Shown here piece after piece: positions 43,888-60,801 of a stretch of 64,000 bases of DNA. The DNA is taken from the NCBI GenBank assembly GCA_034769895.1, contig CM068367.1, forward strand, positions 349,495,111 through 349,559,110, written 5' to 3'. The stretch is from Magicicada septendecula (Eukaryota > Arthropoda > Insecta > Hemiptera > Cicadidae). Within the stretch, counting starts at the first letter, position 1. The number at the start of each line of letters is the position of its first letter. The position numbers and the translations under genes are program-made. The notes under the pieces were generated by a model. It saw only the letters and a list, made by a program, of their open reading frames with translations, made no database searches and was not told the origin of the DNA.

Positions 43888-45984
43888 AGTAAGGGTTTTT
43901 TAAGAACAATAGCATGTAGTGTACGGTCTGTTTTAAATGCCTTTCCTGAAAAATGTAATTTTTCCAGTTAAGGTACACTTTTCTCAGCAACATAATTGCA
44001 TAATTCTTTTTTTGTTTTGTTTCTCATGCTTACAGCTTTACATTTTAAACAAAGGGATTTGTAAAATTCTCATTACTTTATTACATATGTAAAAATTACT
44101 TACATTTTTTTTTACTTTTCGTAACATAATTTTTAAAAATTCATACATTTTTCCTAAAATTATAAAAAAACCTCTGTTTAAAATTTAGAGAATAGTATGA
44201 TCTTTAAAGTAAGAAAGAAATTACATCTCTATCTTTTACACTTTTTGAGAAAAATGTACCTAAAGTTGCTCAAATAACATGGCGAAGATAGGGTCATCCT
44301 ACTCCTCTTAAGACCTTCCGTACGGGAAACCACTACTAGTAGACACAAGTCTTCTTGTCTGAATATCAGGCAAAAACTTCCGACAATTAATTACACCAAC
44401 GTTCACTGTGCAAAAAACCGACATGTGACATGTGTTCATTACAGCAACATCGTAAAAATGTTAACGTTTTCATTTAGTTTAATGTCTCACAGCGTGCGCT
44501 GGGGCTGTGACAGTTCGGATACCCCACCAAGTCCGAGCTCCTGTAGAATACGGTGCCACTGTTTAATTACGCAGCTTTTCGAGAAACCCTCTGCCTCAAC
44601 GGTCGGGCATGTTTCATTAGATAAATTAACGCTGTTTCAATAAATGTCCATTAACTTTACAGATCCGCTCAGCAATCACGTATACGCATTCAAATTAACC
44701 ACCACGAAGCACCGAGAACACGGTCTAACAACTGACTGGCGTACACCACACGTTCGTTCTACAAACCGTACATACTCTTGAAAATGTTGTTTCACACGAT
44801 TGAAGTAAGAGACAAATTGCTCGTCTTGTTACAGCTTACTGACCAACGAACAGGAGACAAATCAGCGAATACGTATAACACGAGTAAATGTCAAGCCTAA
44901 ACGTCATATCTCGCATGTTCCGAAACGGGTAACACGTAGGGCCGACACAAATGCCATCCACTTTCAAAGCCAAACTGCATTTATCCCTACACGAAAAACT
45001 TTCTTTAAAAGCTCAAACTGGCTTTCACTGTCGACCTGGTAGAATAGCTAAAATACAGTATCTTGTAAATTTCGAGCCACTTGAAAAAACACAAATAACA
45101 TATATTATTGTAAACTATTATTGTACCTTACTGGGTTTTACTATTATAATAAATGTCTATTTATTATTCTTTGGAGAGCCAAGTAGAATATTACGCGTTA
45201 TTTTAACCGCGCACATGTACTCCTCGCATGTGAATAATAGTTAACTCACTTCAAAGTTACTGACAAAGTACAAACAAATTACTCATGTCAGAAACAATTT
45301 ACACACTATATATCTTCTTCAAGCAACAGTCAACAACTTATTAATATCACTGTAACTTTTTGTGAGTTACCCACAGAATAGACTACGGATTTAATAGTTC
45401 TCAATGCTTAACTATTTACTTCTAAAACTGCTTGAATACGTTCCATGTTACTAACACAAATATGCAAATCAAATCATGCCTTTATTGATTGATAGCCTCC
45501 AAATTTTGTATGTTATAGCCTCTCCAATGACTGTGAGTCCGATTCAGAATTACCAGTACTGCTGAACACTGTATTCCAATTCTGAGACGCGAGTCATCCT
45601 TTTCGCGACTGAGAAATAATACGAGGACTGTTAAACGGCATCTAGACCAATACACGGGTAAACCGTACCGAACATCCGATGACGCCTTTTACCGCTCTTC
45701 GAACAAATTTATATTTACAATTGTGTATTCTTATAAGAATATTGATTAAACCATAAAAATTCGCCCTTTTTCTCTGGTTCTTATTCTATGACTTCAACAC
45801 GTCAATTCTCTGGCTTCACATGGATGCACAACTGAACTCAGCTGCTTATGGCGCAATACATTCAACCTGGTTTTCATAATACAGTACTTCGCTTTCATTG
45901 TGTAATAATCTGTGTCAACTGAAAAATATCAATTTGAAGTATGTCACAATCAGGTTTACTGACAAGAGGAGACGAGAACGCTTA
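43888..45984. other. No gene recognised
   Basis: The first part (to about 44300) is CpG-poor and may still belong to the Mutator-like element. The rest is AT-rich with CpGs. No domains were seen in frames of up to 97 codons. Confidence 0.4.
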
Positions 45985-46499
45985 GGGGAGACCGGGGACA
46001 ATTGTAACAAATTGTACATTATATTTTTTTACTCGTATGTTTTTGCACATAGAACAACAAAATTCTACAGATTTGTAAAGGTAACTTTATACCTTTACTA
46101 AATAATCCTGTACTAAGCACAGGATTTTTTTTGCAATTAAATATGCTGGCAGTAAAAATATATTAAACAATTACTGAGAGCAGACACATTGTTACAAACG
46201 TCCCCATGCCCGGGTCAAATGTAACACTTATTAGGGTCAATTGTAACAGACGTATATGGAAACAAAACACACACAGTAATTAATAAATTTTGATTTTCAG
46301 TTACAAGAACATAAAATACAGATATCTTTTATTATTTACTTCAAATTTTTTATGTGTAACACTAATACTCTTAATTCAATTAAAATGAAAAAATGAACAA
46401 ACAATTTGACATAATGAACTAACAATAAATGATGAAAATGAAACACAGTTTTTCATTTAAAACTGAATTAGTCAAATTAGACCTACATCTTTCAAGTCT

Positions 46500-46589
46500 T
46501 TATTCCGATTGGCAGTTATGGCACACATAAAAGTCAGACTCGTTTATACACAATAAATGTGCCCACATTTTACAACTGGTGCACTGAAT
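46500..46589 (-). pseudogene. Read-through part of the transposase PHD-like finger
   Basis: In frame with the transposase after its TAG, this 29-codon segment carries IQCTSCKMWAHLLC and FYVCHNC. These supply the remaining ligands of a C4HC3-type finger whose first pair (CLVC) lies before the stop. It would be translated only with read-through or in an undamaged copy. Confidence 0.75.
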
Positions 46590-48308
46590 CTATTTTTCTC
46601 CAGGTAAACTGCTTCTGAAAGGATCCAAACAGACTAAGCAAAATGTGTCATCTTCGTCATCGTCCTCATCTGAAATGTACTTCTTCGCCTTCTTTTTTCT
46701 TTGTGGGTTACAGCCGTTTGAAGATGTGTTGTCACAGTTATGGGTGCCATTTTCTTGATCTACTGTAGGCATGTAGTAAAGGCGCCGTTTTACTTTCTTA
46801 GGTTGGGTCCTTTTTCTCGCCCTTTCTTCTAGCTCCTTTTTCTCCGGAGAATCTGTTAATACTGCGCTCTTTCCCTTTCTTCTGTCTTTAGTGTTATTTG
46901 GACTATTCTTCCTAGGTGCTTTAGGGAGTGGCCGGATATCAGCTGGAGAAAACTGGGTTGAAGTGCTAGGCCTAGCTAACATATCGTGTATTGGTGATGA
47001 AGATTCATTCGTATTTGAAGTGTTATCTACATTTGCTTGAGGCAAACTGTCAGAAGCAGGGTTATTTGGTGTTACATTACTGTCTGTGACTAAAGCTGGA
47101 GAAAACTCACTATCATCGAATACATTTCTATTGACAGGCCAAACTCCACTCACTGAAAACCCAGACATAATATTCTTTGGAGTCGCTGACAGTGGTAAAG
47201 CAATTGCAGCCAATTCTGGAACGTCATAAATTGAAACTCTTTTACCTGGATTGTTTTTCATCCAGCAATCAAATGCAGTGTTTATCTGCTTTTTGAATGG
47301 ACCAAAAACTCCACAATCAAGAGGCTGTAGTTTGTGAGAACAGTGTGGTGGAAACGACAACAAAATGATGCCGTTTTCCCTACAGAAGTCAATACATGAA
47401 AGATATAAATGCGATTCGTGATTATCGAGAAGAACTAGGACTTTTTTCTCAATACTAGGTCTGACATGATTAGAAAAGTGTTTCAAAAAAGACAAAAATT
47501 CCTCAGCCTGCATCCATCCAGTTCTGGTGGCGGCTCCGACACAACCGGGAGGCCCACCTCTAATGAAATAGTCACGATAATTAACTCTGGGGAACACAAA
47601 CATGGGTGGAACACTGTTACCACAGGCATTGACAGCTAAACACATTGTTACTAAATTGCCTCTCTCTGCAGATGTGATTGCACCTATTTGTTTTTTCCCC
47701 TTAGTTGCTACAACTTTATTTGGGGTTTGAACAGTAGTAATGCCTGTTTCATCTACATTGTAGATATTATGAGGCTCTAATTTGTATTTTTCAAGTAGAA
47801 TTGCATATTTATCGAAAAAAGTGTTAACATTTGTCTTATTAAAGTTCATAGCTCTATTGAGGCTTGTTGCCTCAGGTTTTCTAAGAGAAATATCTGGGTT
47901 ACGTTTCATGAATGATGTGAACCAATCAGGACCAGCCATTTCCATCTCAGACCATCGCTGTGGCATCCTTAAGTTAAACTTTTTAGCACAATGGTACGCT
48001 AACTGTTTAATTTCTTTAGGTGAAAGACCATAGTAGAGATCTGCACAAGTCTTTAGATAAGTTGTCAAGATGGATTCCTGTTCATTGGTGAACACTTTAG
48101 TGTATGGATTATAGCCAAGTTTTGGGATAACGTTATTATCTGCTCTGAGTTTTTTACAAAATCTATAAAGAATCACATGACAAATGCTATATTCTTGTGC
48201 AACAGACCGGATGCTCCTTCCTTCTTGTACAACAGCATGTGCGGCTGTTTCCATCACACTTTGAGGGGTGCTTCCTCGAGATGTCGTCCTCTTCCTGGTT
48301 CTTGGCAT
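46590..48308 (-). CDS. pogo/Tigger-like transposase, 572 aa, DDE core intact
   Basis: An N-terminal helix-turn-helix of the psq/CENP-B type (SIRSVAQEYSI, residues 31-43) is followed by a second DNA-binding part (MAGPDWFTSFMKRNP, about 124-138). The catalytic domain contains NVDETG (D186), VLLDNHESH (D295) and LQPLDCGVF (D331), giving a DD35D triad as in pogo-type DDE transposases. The acidic C-terminus leads into CLVCLDPF, the first half of a PHD-like zinc finger, and stops at TAG (46590-46592). The same frame continues after the TAG to a TAA at 46500 with CTSCKMWAHLLC and CHNC, the second half of the finger, so the stop is probably recent. The transposase binds the element ends and moves it to a TA target. 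The ATG at 48308 begins the conserved PRTRKRTT start. Confidence 0.9.
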   Translation of the reverse strand: MPRTRKRTTSRGSTPQSVMETAAHAVVQEGRSIRSVAQEYSICHVILYRFCKKLRADNNVIPKLGYNPYTKVFTNEQESILTTYLKTCADLYYGLSPKEIKQLAYHCAKKFNLRMPQRWSEMEMAGPDWFTSFMKRNPDISLRKPEATSLNRAMNFNKTNVNTFFDKYAILLEKYKLEPHNIYNVDETGITTVQTPNKVVATKGKKQIGAITSAERGNLVTMCLAVNACGNSVPPMFVFPRVNYRDYFIRGGPPGCVGAATRTGWMQAEEFLSFLKHFSNHVRPSIEKKVLVLLDNHESHLYLSCIDFCRENGIILLSFPPHCSHKLQPLDCGVFGPFKKQINTAFDCWMKNNPGKRVSIYDVPELAAIALPLSATPKNIMSGFSVSGVWPVNRNVFDDSEFSPALVTDSNVTPNNPASDSLPQANVDNTSNTNESSSPIHDMLARPSTSTQFSPADIRPLPKAPRKNSPNNTKDRRKGKSAVLTDSPEKKELEERARKRTQPKKVKRRLYYMPTVDQENGTHNCDNTSSNGCNPQRKKKAKKYISDEDDDEDDTFCLVCLDPFRSSLPGEK

Positions 48309-48383
48309 TCTGAAACTACAAACGAGTTACATCAGTATACGCTAAACATTCTTTATTACCCTCACACACTTTCACAGTATCTT

Positions 48384-48716
48384 TGTAACTCACAATAATT
48401 GTAATGTATTTTCGCTCGCTCTAATTGTAGGCCTACTGAAAAATTTTACAGTGACTCGGCCAAGTCTTGTGTACTGGAACTCGAGTTTGTTTACATTCGC
48501 ATAGCACTTACAGTAGATATATCTAAACGCTATGCGGATATAAACAAACTCGAGTTACAGCAAAAGAGACTTGGCCAGATCGGCCGATTTAATCTTTCCT
48601 GGTTTTGCGTAAAATTCAAGTTAGAGCTAAAATTATCTTCAAAACGGTAGGTTTCCGACCTTTTTTATGCGAAATTCATTTAGAGCGAGCGAAAATACAT
48701 CGTAATTGTGAATTAC
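48384..48716. repeat. Nested palindromic repeat upstream of the transposase
   Basis: Outer arms: 48384-48424 and the reverse complement of 48680-48716, sharing GTATTTTCGCTCGCTCTAA. Inner arms: about 48457-48506 and 48527-48582, sharing GGCCAAGTCT, ACTCGAGTTTGTTTA and GCATAGC in inverted order. It could be a separate foldback-type insertion, or part of the element's own regulatory region. Confidence 0.75.
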
Positions 48717-49228
48717 AGAAATATTGGAGGAGACCTCATAATTGCAAACAATTACCACTTGAATAAAAGGATAATCTTTTAATATCACAATTGTCACTTT
48801 CCTGGGGGCAATTGTAACATGTTATAAACGTCCCCTTTTGTCACTACTTTTGTCCCCGTTGGTACTTAAAACAAAGAACTTGATCATTTTCATTATTCTA
48901 AAATGGTTTAAATACAAACGTTGTGTGTATTTGAAAACGAAAAGAATGTAGTTTAAAATGTATAACGTAAATAATCATAATACTATAGTATTAATGAAGA
49001 AAAAATAGAATAAACAAGTAAACAAACATTTACTTACCTCTGTCAAAATCACGTTCTGTTCTCTAGCGCCTTCAGCTGGTAACCGAGATAACTGATATGT
49101 TTGTCCATAAGGTAACACCAAGTAGCGATCGCCGCGACATCTGTTAGTACTACGTGAAAAGATTGAGTACTAGAAAACTCGTTTGTTACAAAATTGAACC
49201 ATGTTACATTTGTCCCCGGCCTACCCTA

Positions 49229-49797
49229 CTCGCGTCGAAGAACCTCGCTTTACAATATTCTTAACGGAAAATTACTCTGATGTATTAAAAACTATCATAC
49301 ATTAACCACAATGCACTACGTCTATTGGTTATTATGATATTACCGGTAAGTGATATTCACTTCGAGGAGGAAAACTTTCTATGACGTTGCCAAACTTGTA
49401 CGTTTACCGATTAACAAGTTTAAGGCTACTGTACTGGAAACGTTTCCATACACAATATAAAATTATTCGAATAATTACGTGAACTACCACACACACAGCC
49501 ACCGCCAACCAAACCAATTACAACGTTATTACAAGTCCTTCAAAGCTAGTTCTGTTGCAACACAAGTAAATGCTTTCGAATTCGCAGCAGCGTAGACACT
49601 GTCACTCATCCTCTTCCAAGCTCATCAGCTGGAAGCAACAAAAAACGTTAATTAACGCTAATAAATTAACGTCCGTACTTTGATGACGTAACTTCAGATG
49701 ACATGACTGATGTGTATTGACAAACTGTCTTATACAATAAATGCGGACTAACATCTTACAAAATACAAAATACTATATTTTTCGTTACAAGCGAAAA

Positions 49798-49798
<1 letters not shown>
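49229..49798. other. No gene recognised
   Basis: AT-rich flank of the pogo-like element. No coding signal. Confidence 0.5.

Positions 49799-49844
<46 letters not shown>
49799..49844. repeat. (TG)n microsatellite, about 23 units
   Basis: Uninterrupted TG dinucleotide run. Confidence 0.97.
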
Positions 49845-49845
<1 letters not shown>

Positions 49846-50144
49846 TTTTTATTTACTCATATACTAAATTATTCTCACTTTCCTGGTAATAAGATGTTTT
49901 ATACAATTACACAAATACTATACATGTTGTGCACCAATATGTAATTTACAAAATTATATATAGCCTATGTGTTATGTTCATTAAAAAATATCAGCTGTTT
50001 ATAATAGATAAAAATGTCTATCCAAATGTTTCATTCTACTTCAAATTTTACAAATCTGACGATGACAGTTTCTGGCGTTAAAATACGCACGTATAGTTTG
50101 CAAAATAAAATTGTCTTCTCCATAAAATTTATGTTAATTTATTG

Positions 50145-50183
<39 letters not shown>

Positions 50184-52110
50184 CAAGCTCACAGGGGTAC
50201 TGGACTGTTATTGAGAGCTGTGTTGAAACATATCATGATTAACCGATGTACGCTGATGCCTACGGGTTGACGCAAAGGGAAAAGTGGTTGGAAGACAGAT
50301 ATGAATTTATGATACAGCCTGTGCTTGAAAGAAAACGGAATATGTGGCACCAACGAACTTAAACTTATTACATTTTATGTATGAAATATTCCCAACATGG
50401 AGGGACAAGAAATTCGTTTTTTATTGTCGTGCGTCTGTCCCGGTTCGAAATTCTTTGGCCGTTACTGCGTATTTTCACTGACCTAAATAACGTCAATCAG
50501 GACTGTGCAGCAAGTGTACATAATTCACGCTGGTGACATGGAAACGTTCACGACATTTATTTTGAAGTCGCCTCGAATAAGACAACAGTGACAATTTGGA
50601 AATGAAGGGGGGGCAGGGGACGGACTGACTTTATGACACAATCCCACGGGAACTTGCTACTTGCCAGGGAGCAACAAACCCATTTTCTCAAACTGCTGAC
50701 TCAAGCCCGGCTTAACAATAAACCCGGTTTTATTACGTCAAACTTTCTCTTTTTATCTACAATTTAGCGATTTCACAAAATTAAAGTTCTCTCGTGGAAT
50801 TTAATTTAACCCTTCACTGAATCGGCTACTCCACCGAAGTGCACGCGTGATAAAAACCGTTGTAGGTATGTACGCAACTGTCTGCGAACGACACAGCGGC
50901 TTAATTGAAGCACGCTTAAACCGGTTAATCAACTCTCGTGCGTACGTGTTACATTTCGATTGGTTGCATTTCTTGTACGAAACTTAAGCACTGGCATTTC
51001 AAACAAGTCCATAACCAAACACACAATTCACGAATAATAACTGTTATACTAGGGAAGTTACTAAAGCACTTTTCAACAATCATATTTTTAACATCCTTAT
51101 AGACACGGTAGGAAGTTCTTCTTGTCTTCTGATAAAAATTCCAGTCTCTCACTTATATTATATCTTAAACAACGAAAAAATTTATGTGTATTAAGAAATT
51201 TGCCAAACTCCTGGGTCAACAAAATTTGCTGAAGAGCTAATTACAATGGCTATTTCTCCGGCGTGACTTTAAAACAAAAATAAGACAAAGAAGTTATACT
51301 AATTATATGAGGGGTGAAAAAATCTTCCAGTAAGCTTATTGAAGACAACGTATAACGTCAATTCGGGCGCAAACTTGCAGATAATGTCGATGTAAAAACA
51401 GGTCTAAAATTCAATTACTTGGGAGCGCTCTGTGGGAAAAATGTTTGAGAGAAATTTACCAGAGCAATCAGATGACAGCACAATAGTATGTTTCACGCCT
51501 TATGGTGGGACTGTAACATACGTACAAAATCAAGAAAACAATTGGGTAGATTGTGGGAATCAGAACTTACCTACCTATGACTTACATGCATGGATTCTTA
51601 AATGCTTTAAATGCTGACAGAAGACTGACCTATTATATTTTGTTATTACAAGGATATTATTAAACTGGAATAGCAGGTGCATCATGTACATGATCTGCAC
51701 TACATGTACAAAAAAAATTGTTATGGAGCAAGAACGTTTCGCGTAAGGACGGTTTATATTTTAATACGTACTAAATCGAGTGCGCGATGGTTTTTATTTA
51801 ACTTTTTATTTTTACCGGCTCATTTTTGGGGCTAAATTTATTTAAAATATACCAAAATGTGCAGAATTAAAATACTGTTAGTCCTGCTTACACTTTGTTG
51901 ACTTATCTAGTAATTCATTTTTATCTGTCGAGGTTTTCAGGTCGCGTAATAGCGAACGTAAAACCCATAAGCGCAACGTATTTCCCCATCTCGCCCATTG
52001 TCTCATCCGACTGTGGAACCAAGAATAGGTACATACTCTGGTTATCTAAGATCAGCAAAAAACTCAAGTCAAGAATAGAGACTGCGTTCGAGCTGCCTAC
52101 GACACATTTT
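49845..52110. other. No gene recognised; (TA)n at 50150-50181
   Basis: A TA dinucleotide run of about 32 bases lies at 50150-50181. The plus-strand frame at 51432-51617 (61 codons, containing TPYGGTVTYVQNQENN) looks protein-like in composition, but I recognise no family and see no splice context. Confidence 0.45.
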
Positions 52111-52146
52111 GCGCGCGCGCGCGTGAGAGAGAGAGAGAGAGAGAGA
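52111..52146. repeat. (GC)n-(GA)n compound microsatellite
   Basis: Thirteen bases of alternating GC followed by about 22 bases of GA. Alternating GC is a Z-DNA-prone sequence. Confidence 0.95.
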
Positions 52147-55100
52147 ATTATTTCACCTCTTAAAATTTCCAGAATTTGCTATGAAAAGGAAATCACTAGA
52201 GACAGGTAGATGAAGTGTTCACTCAGAAATGGACACACTACTATTGTAAATTGTGTTTACATACACACTCGCGCGAGCACAAATGCAACATTCAATTATT
52301 ACAGAATACTGTATTAGAAATTCAAGAATATTCTCTTCCCACGATATAACAGTTCTAAAGTTTTCATTTATTTTCAGATATTTGTTAGCTCTCCCTTTTC
52401 ATTATCCGGAACAAACAGACCTCACATCCAATGTACCTATCTTGTCTGAAGAACGACAGAATGGAAATCGGGTCTAGAAATAGATCCTTTCAACATGTAA
52501 AATAATGACTGTTAAGAGTCGGGCCATAGTTTTCCAAGTGAAATCTATTTACATTAGATTAAAATTTATTTAAATTCAGAAAACAAAACTAAATTAATTT
52601 GAATATGGAATACGTTTAAATTATTTTTTTCAACAAATGATACGCAAAGCCACAGGATTTACTTGTCCCATTATAGTTGTCACAGTTCGTACATACCAAA
52701 CACGTGGACCGCTATGTTAGGTCTATATTTAATTTCAGAAGCGGAAATTGTATACCCCACAGGTTTGTACCTGTGTCTATATAATTGTCAGACGACTATC
52801 AGGAGAACATTAGTCTACCAGAAGCAGTAAAGAACGGGTACTACACGTAGTGTAAAGAATACCACACGAAACTGTTTATAAAATATCCCAATTTTTTAAG
52901 AAACGTGTGTTCCATTTTGGAAGCTTATTTGCTTGTGATTTCAGGGAAACATTTCCTTTACAGTGTGACCAAGCTACCGTCGAGATGACTTGTTTGACAA
53001 CGAAGTGGCATTAAAACAAAAGTTTTTTTTTCTTTGTTACGATTAAAGTAGGACGGATTCCGATGCAAGGCGAGATCTCCCCCCGACAAGGTCCGCCACA
53101 AAGCACCGGATTTTCTAATAATAAATGCAAACGAATTTAAATCGCCCTAATGATCTTAATTCATAACGTGTGGTAGAGAAAACATCCGATTACACGTTAC
53201 GCCTGATTAACGGTTTATGCTCTGTATGAGTTGGCAGCAAAACTACTTATCACTAAAGTGTATTCGTATCGGGATAGCAGTCGTCACTTACCGTACATAC
53301 TAAATACGGTACCTGCCAGTGCTTTCTAAGTGACGTAAGAACAACACACGGTTCCGATAAGACAGCACGCCGATAAATACTACTGATTCAATAAATAATA
53401 TACTCAAAGTTTTCTAAATATTATGTAACTTTATGGCGATTTATTAATAAAACATATTTTCAAACATTGGTAACCTGAAAATTCAGACGGTCAAACATTT
53501 ATTACTTTTACAAACATTTATTTTTTATTTTTACTGTCTATAGCACTTCTGTACAAAGATTATTACACTCTCAATGATATAATATCATCAAAAGCTGGCT
53601 GACAGCACATATTAAACTGGATTTATTATTATTTTACTAAATCGGTTAATGTCAGATTTATTAATTAAATTAGTTCTACTTTCTGAGTTAAGTTTATTAT
53701 TTGAACAAACAGGAACAATGTTATCTTCCTGTTCAAGAAATTGCAAAAATAATAAATTTTTAGTATACCGTGCTAAAGCCTAATATACGTCCCATATAGT
53801 GCCTTCCATTATATATCATAACATTTTCTTCAACAGTAAGATGTACAAAAACCGTCATGATTATTTTTAAAAAATCAACAAAATATAAAATTACTTTTAT
53901 ATTTTATTTTAACGTTGATAAGTTTACGAGCACACGTGGTTCTGTAAATTCAATCAAAATACCTTACAACGGTAAAGTGTGAACACAAACCCAGGGAGAC
54001 CACAGTTTTAATATATTGCAACTGTTTATTACTATACTTTACATAACAAGGCTTTACTAAAGGTAAGGCTGCGTTTATATTTTTTGCTCAACATAGAAAC
54101 GAAAAGAACTTCACAAGACACAAATTAATAAATTGTTAATTTGAAAACAAAGGTGTCTTTAAAATTGCCGTGACAAACAATCTGAATTCTTTAAATGACA
54201 TTATTTTCCAACGCATTTTCATACTACAATACATTTATACGACCGCACAATTATTAACTTTCCCTGCCCCGAACATCCACCCACCAAAACTCAAGCTGGC
54301 GAAACACAAAATGAGAAAGCCTACTACAATCGTTATCAAAAAACTCTAACAAAAAAATCAACGGATTTGTCCTTGTAAATTAAATAAGTAATCAACATTG
54401 TTTGAAATGTGATAGTAGAGTAACAAACACGCCATCCAATACGATAAGCACGCAGCATCGAAAGATTTATGACCGGTGCACTCTCCCACTATGATGCTAT
54501 ATGTACCTACACAATCCAAGCTATGATAACGGTATTACGCCTAACGAATTGCTCAAAGAGATCTATTCTAAGCAACAAGAATGTATGTATAGAATACTAC
54601 TTACAAAATTTATCCGCTAGTTCGTACAACTGCATTAACTGCCAAATGTACAAACAATTAATTATCAAGATGCTCATTTCGGCAACACTAATTAATTGTG
54701 TTACCGAAATTACCACGAGCGATATATGCTTTCCTATTTCTGAATCATAAAAACGTGATAAAAACGGAAATCCGATTTAGCTAATTAAAATATGGTGGAT
54801 TCCACTTGTAATATTTTTATTAACGATTCCAACGGAAAGGGGATATTAATTTATGACATTTTCTGTATTGTAAACGATTTTTTACATCGAAAGTGGCCTC
54901 GTTGTAAGCTTTCATACGATATTTCTAACCTCAAATATTTTATATAACGCAAATGTAGTAAGTCAAAAGATGTAATGGGCAGCATAAAAGGTACTACAGT
55001 CGCTCCCAAATTACGTAACACGAAATAGGCCTACAAGAATTATTAAAATAACGACATAATAATATCTTTCTCAATACTGTGAAATATTTATTATTTCACC

Positions 55101-55848
55101 ACATACGATAGTTTACTAATTTATTCGTGGTTTAAGGTTTATTAATATTAAAAATTCACGCGTTCATTAAAAGAATTAATAACAACAATTTATTCATGGT
55201 TAATTGTAAACTAAAAGTTTGTTTCGGTCATGTCACGTGGAGCAACTTTCAAGAAACACGTGACACAAGAGTGTTTTTCTTAACATGTCTATTCAAAGGA
55301 GTCGCATCACAACATAACGTGTACACTCACATGTTTTTGAACTGACCATCTGGCGGTGACGGTTAACGTTTTTGCGTTCCCTCCTGATTAGAGTGACCGG
55401 ACGTCACGCAAAAAACGTGACCGTCTGGATTTTATGTTTACGTTCTTACTGACTCAACATGAATGATGCGGAACGGTTAAATGTCTCGTATTAATCACAG
55501 GCAACGTTACGGAGAATAATGTTGTGCATGTTTTTTTCATGTTTTTAACGTTAGTGCAATATTTTGTGTATCAGCTGACACAGGAAGTACTATGACATTG
55601 TGTAAAGGGTGGGGAGCTAAAAAAGTACAGACTTCTATGCAATACAAAATTTCCCTTTAACTCAGTATCTGTGACATATGTCTGGTCACAATCACAAACC
55701 TTTGAAGTCGAAGGTCTCATAGACCGAACTTTCGTAAGCTTAGCAGGAAATAAAAAATGAGCATACAATGATAACCTGTGAGATCAATAACGCACGAAGG
55801 ATTTCTCGACTCGTACAACAAGTGGTAAAAGCTATGGGGCTATTCGAC
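52147..55848. other. No gene recognised
   Basis: AT-rich with frequent CpG. A frame of 93 codons at 54469-54750 has no recognisable domain. A TAGGCCTA octamer is at 55026. Confidence 0.45.
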
Positions 55849-56034
55849 CGTGGTCTGTTGTTATGGCTAACGTCTCGGCAGCTCCCGCACAAGCCAACGC
55901 CAATTTCATCCGAACGAATAGGGTCTGTCTACGAGTCACTCTAGTCGTTCGGCCATTAACAGATACTCCACGTATTGAAGACGGTTCCCGCGGAGCTGCC
56001 AAACGTCTAGCGAAAACAACAACAGACCACAGCT
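55849..56034. repeat. Short inverted repeat, about 190 bp
   Basis: The left arm (55849-55889) contains GTGGTCTGTTGTTATGGC, AACGTCT and GGCAGCTCC. The right arm (55990-56034), in reverse complement, reads GTGGTCTGTTGTTGTTTTCG, GACGTTT and GGCAGCTCC. Inside, CCGAACGA and TCGTTCGG also pair. Arms differ by small indels. It could be a small foldback element, and no target duplication was identified. Confidence 0.6.
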
Positions 56035-60327
<4,293 letters not shown>

Positions 60328-60445
60328 TGAATCACATATTTTAAGACTGCCATCTACTTATGTACTTATAGTGGATGTTACAGAATATGAAAGTATGAAC
60401 TCCCATAGAGTATACAGGATCCTTGAAACCCTGACCAACCTGAAC
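60328..60445 (+). repeat. Dispersed repeat, copy 1
   Basis: Matches 62485-62599 in direct orientation over about 115 bases, sharing TTTTAAGACTGCCATCTACT, GATGTTACAGAATAT and AACTCCCATAGAGTATACAG. The copies differ by a few substitutions and small deletions. A plus-strand frame runs through copy 1 but is broken in copy 2, so this is not a conserved gene. Confidence 0.9.
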
Positions 60446-60801
60446 AGGTTGCACGATATGCAACATATCAAATGCAACTTACATTCAAAACAATCGTCAC
60501 TAAGCATAAAACAAGTTTTATACTATTTTTACAAATAAAAAAATTGAAACAAAGAGGAAGCTTGGAATTTTCACTGGTGTTTTAAATAAGAAAGGTGCTT
60601 GGCAAAGTAACAAATCCTGCAGATTGGGAAAGTTTGATCTCAGCTTATCTCAAAGTACTATTTAAACACAGAAAATTAAGTTGAACAAACAATAAAGTAT
60701 ATCTCAACAAATTTCAAAAGTATGTGATCTGAACAGGTTGATTTTACCTGTAATCGAGTATATACGTCAATGAGGTTGTTATACTGTATCACTGGTACAT
60801 A

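Larger units (their letters stand above)
45985..49226 (-). mobile_element. pogo/Tigger-like DNA transposon, 3.2 kb
   Basis: The terminal inverted repeats start GGGGAGACCGGGGACAATTG (left) and GGGTAGGCCGGGGACAAATG (right, reverse complement), 22 of 26 bases identical. Each is preceded by TA (45983-45984 and 49227-49228), the duplicated target of Tc1/mariner-pogo elements. The word CAATTGTAACA or a one-base variant recurs in both subterminal regions (near 45999, 46216, 46238, 48809 and 49203), likely transposase binding sites. The transposase gene is on the minus strand. A palindromic segment occupies 48384-48716, directly upstream of the start codon. The structure is nearly complete, and only one coding lesion was found. 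Confidence 0.9.

Noticed and set aside
50440-50475. GGTTCGAAATTC, a possible Pol III B box
   Set aside because: No A box at proper distance and no tRNA fold, so a tRNA or SINE call is not supported.
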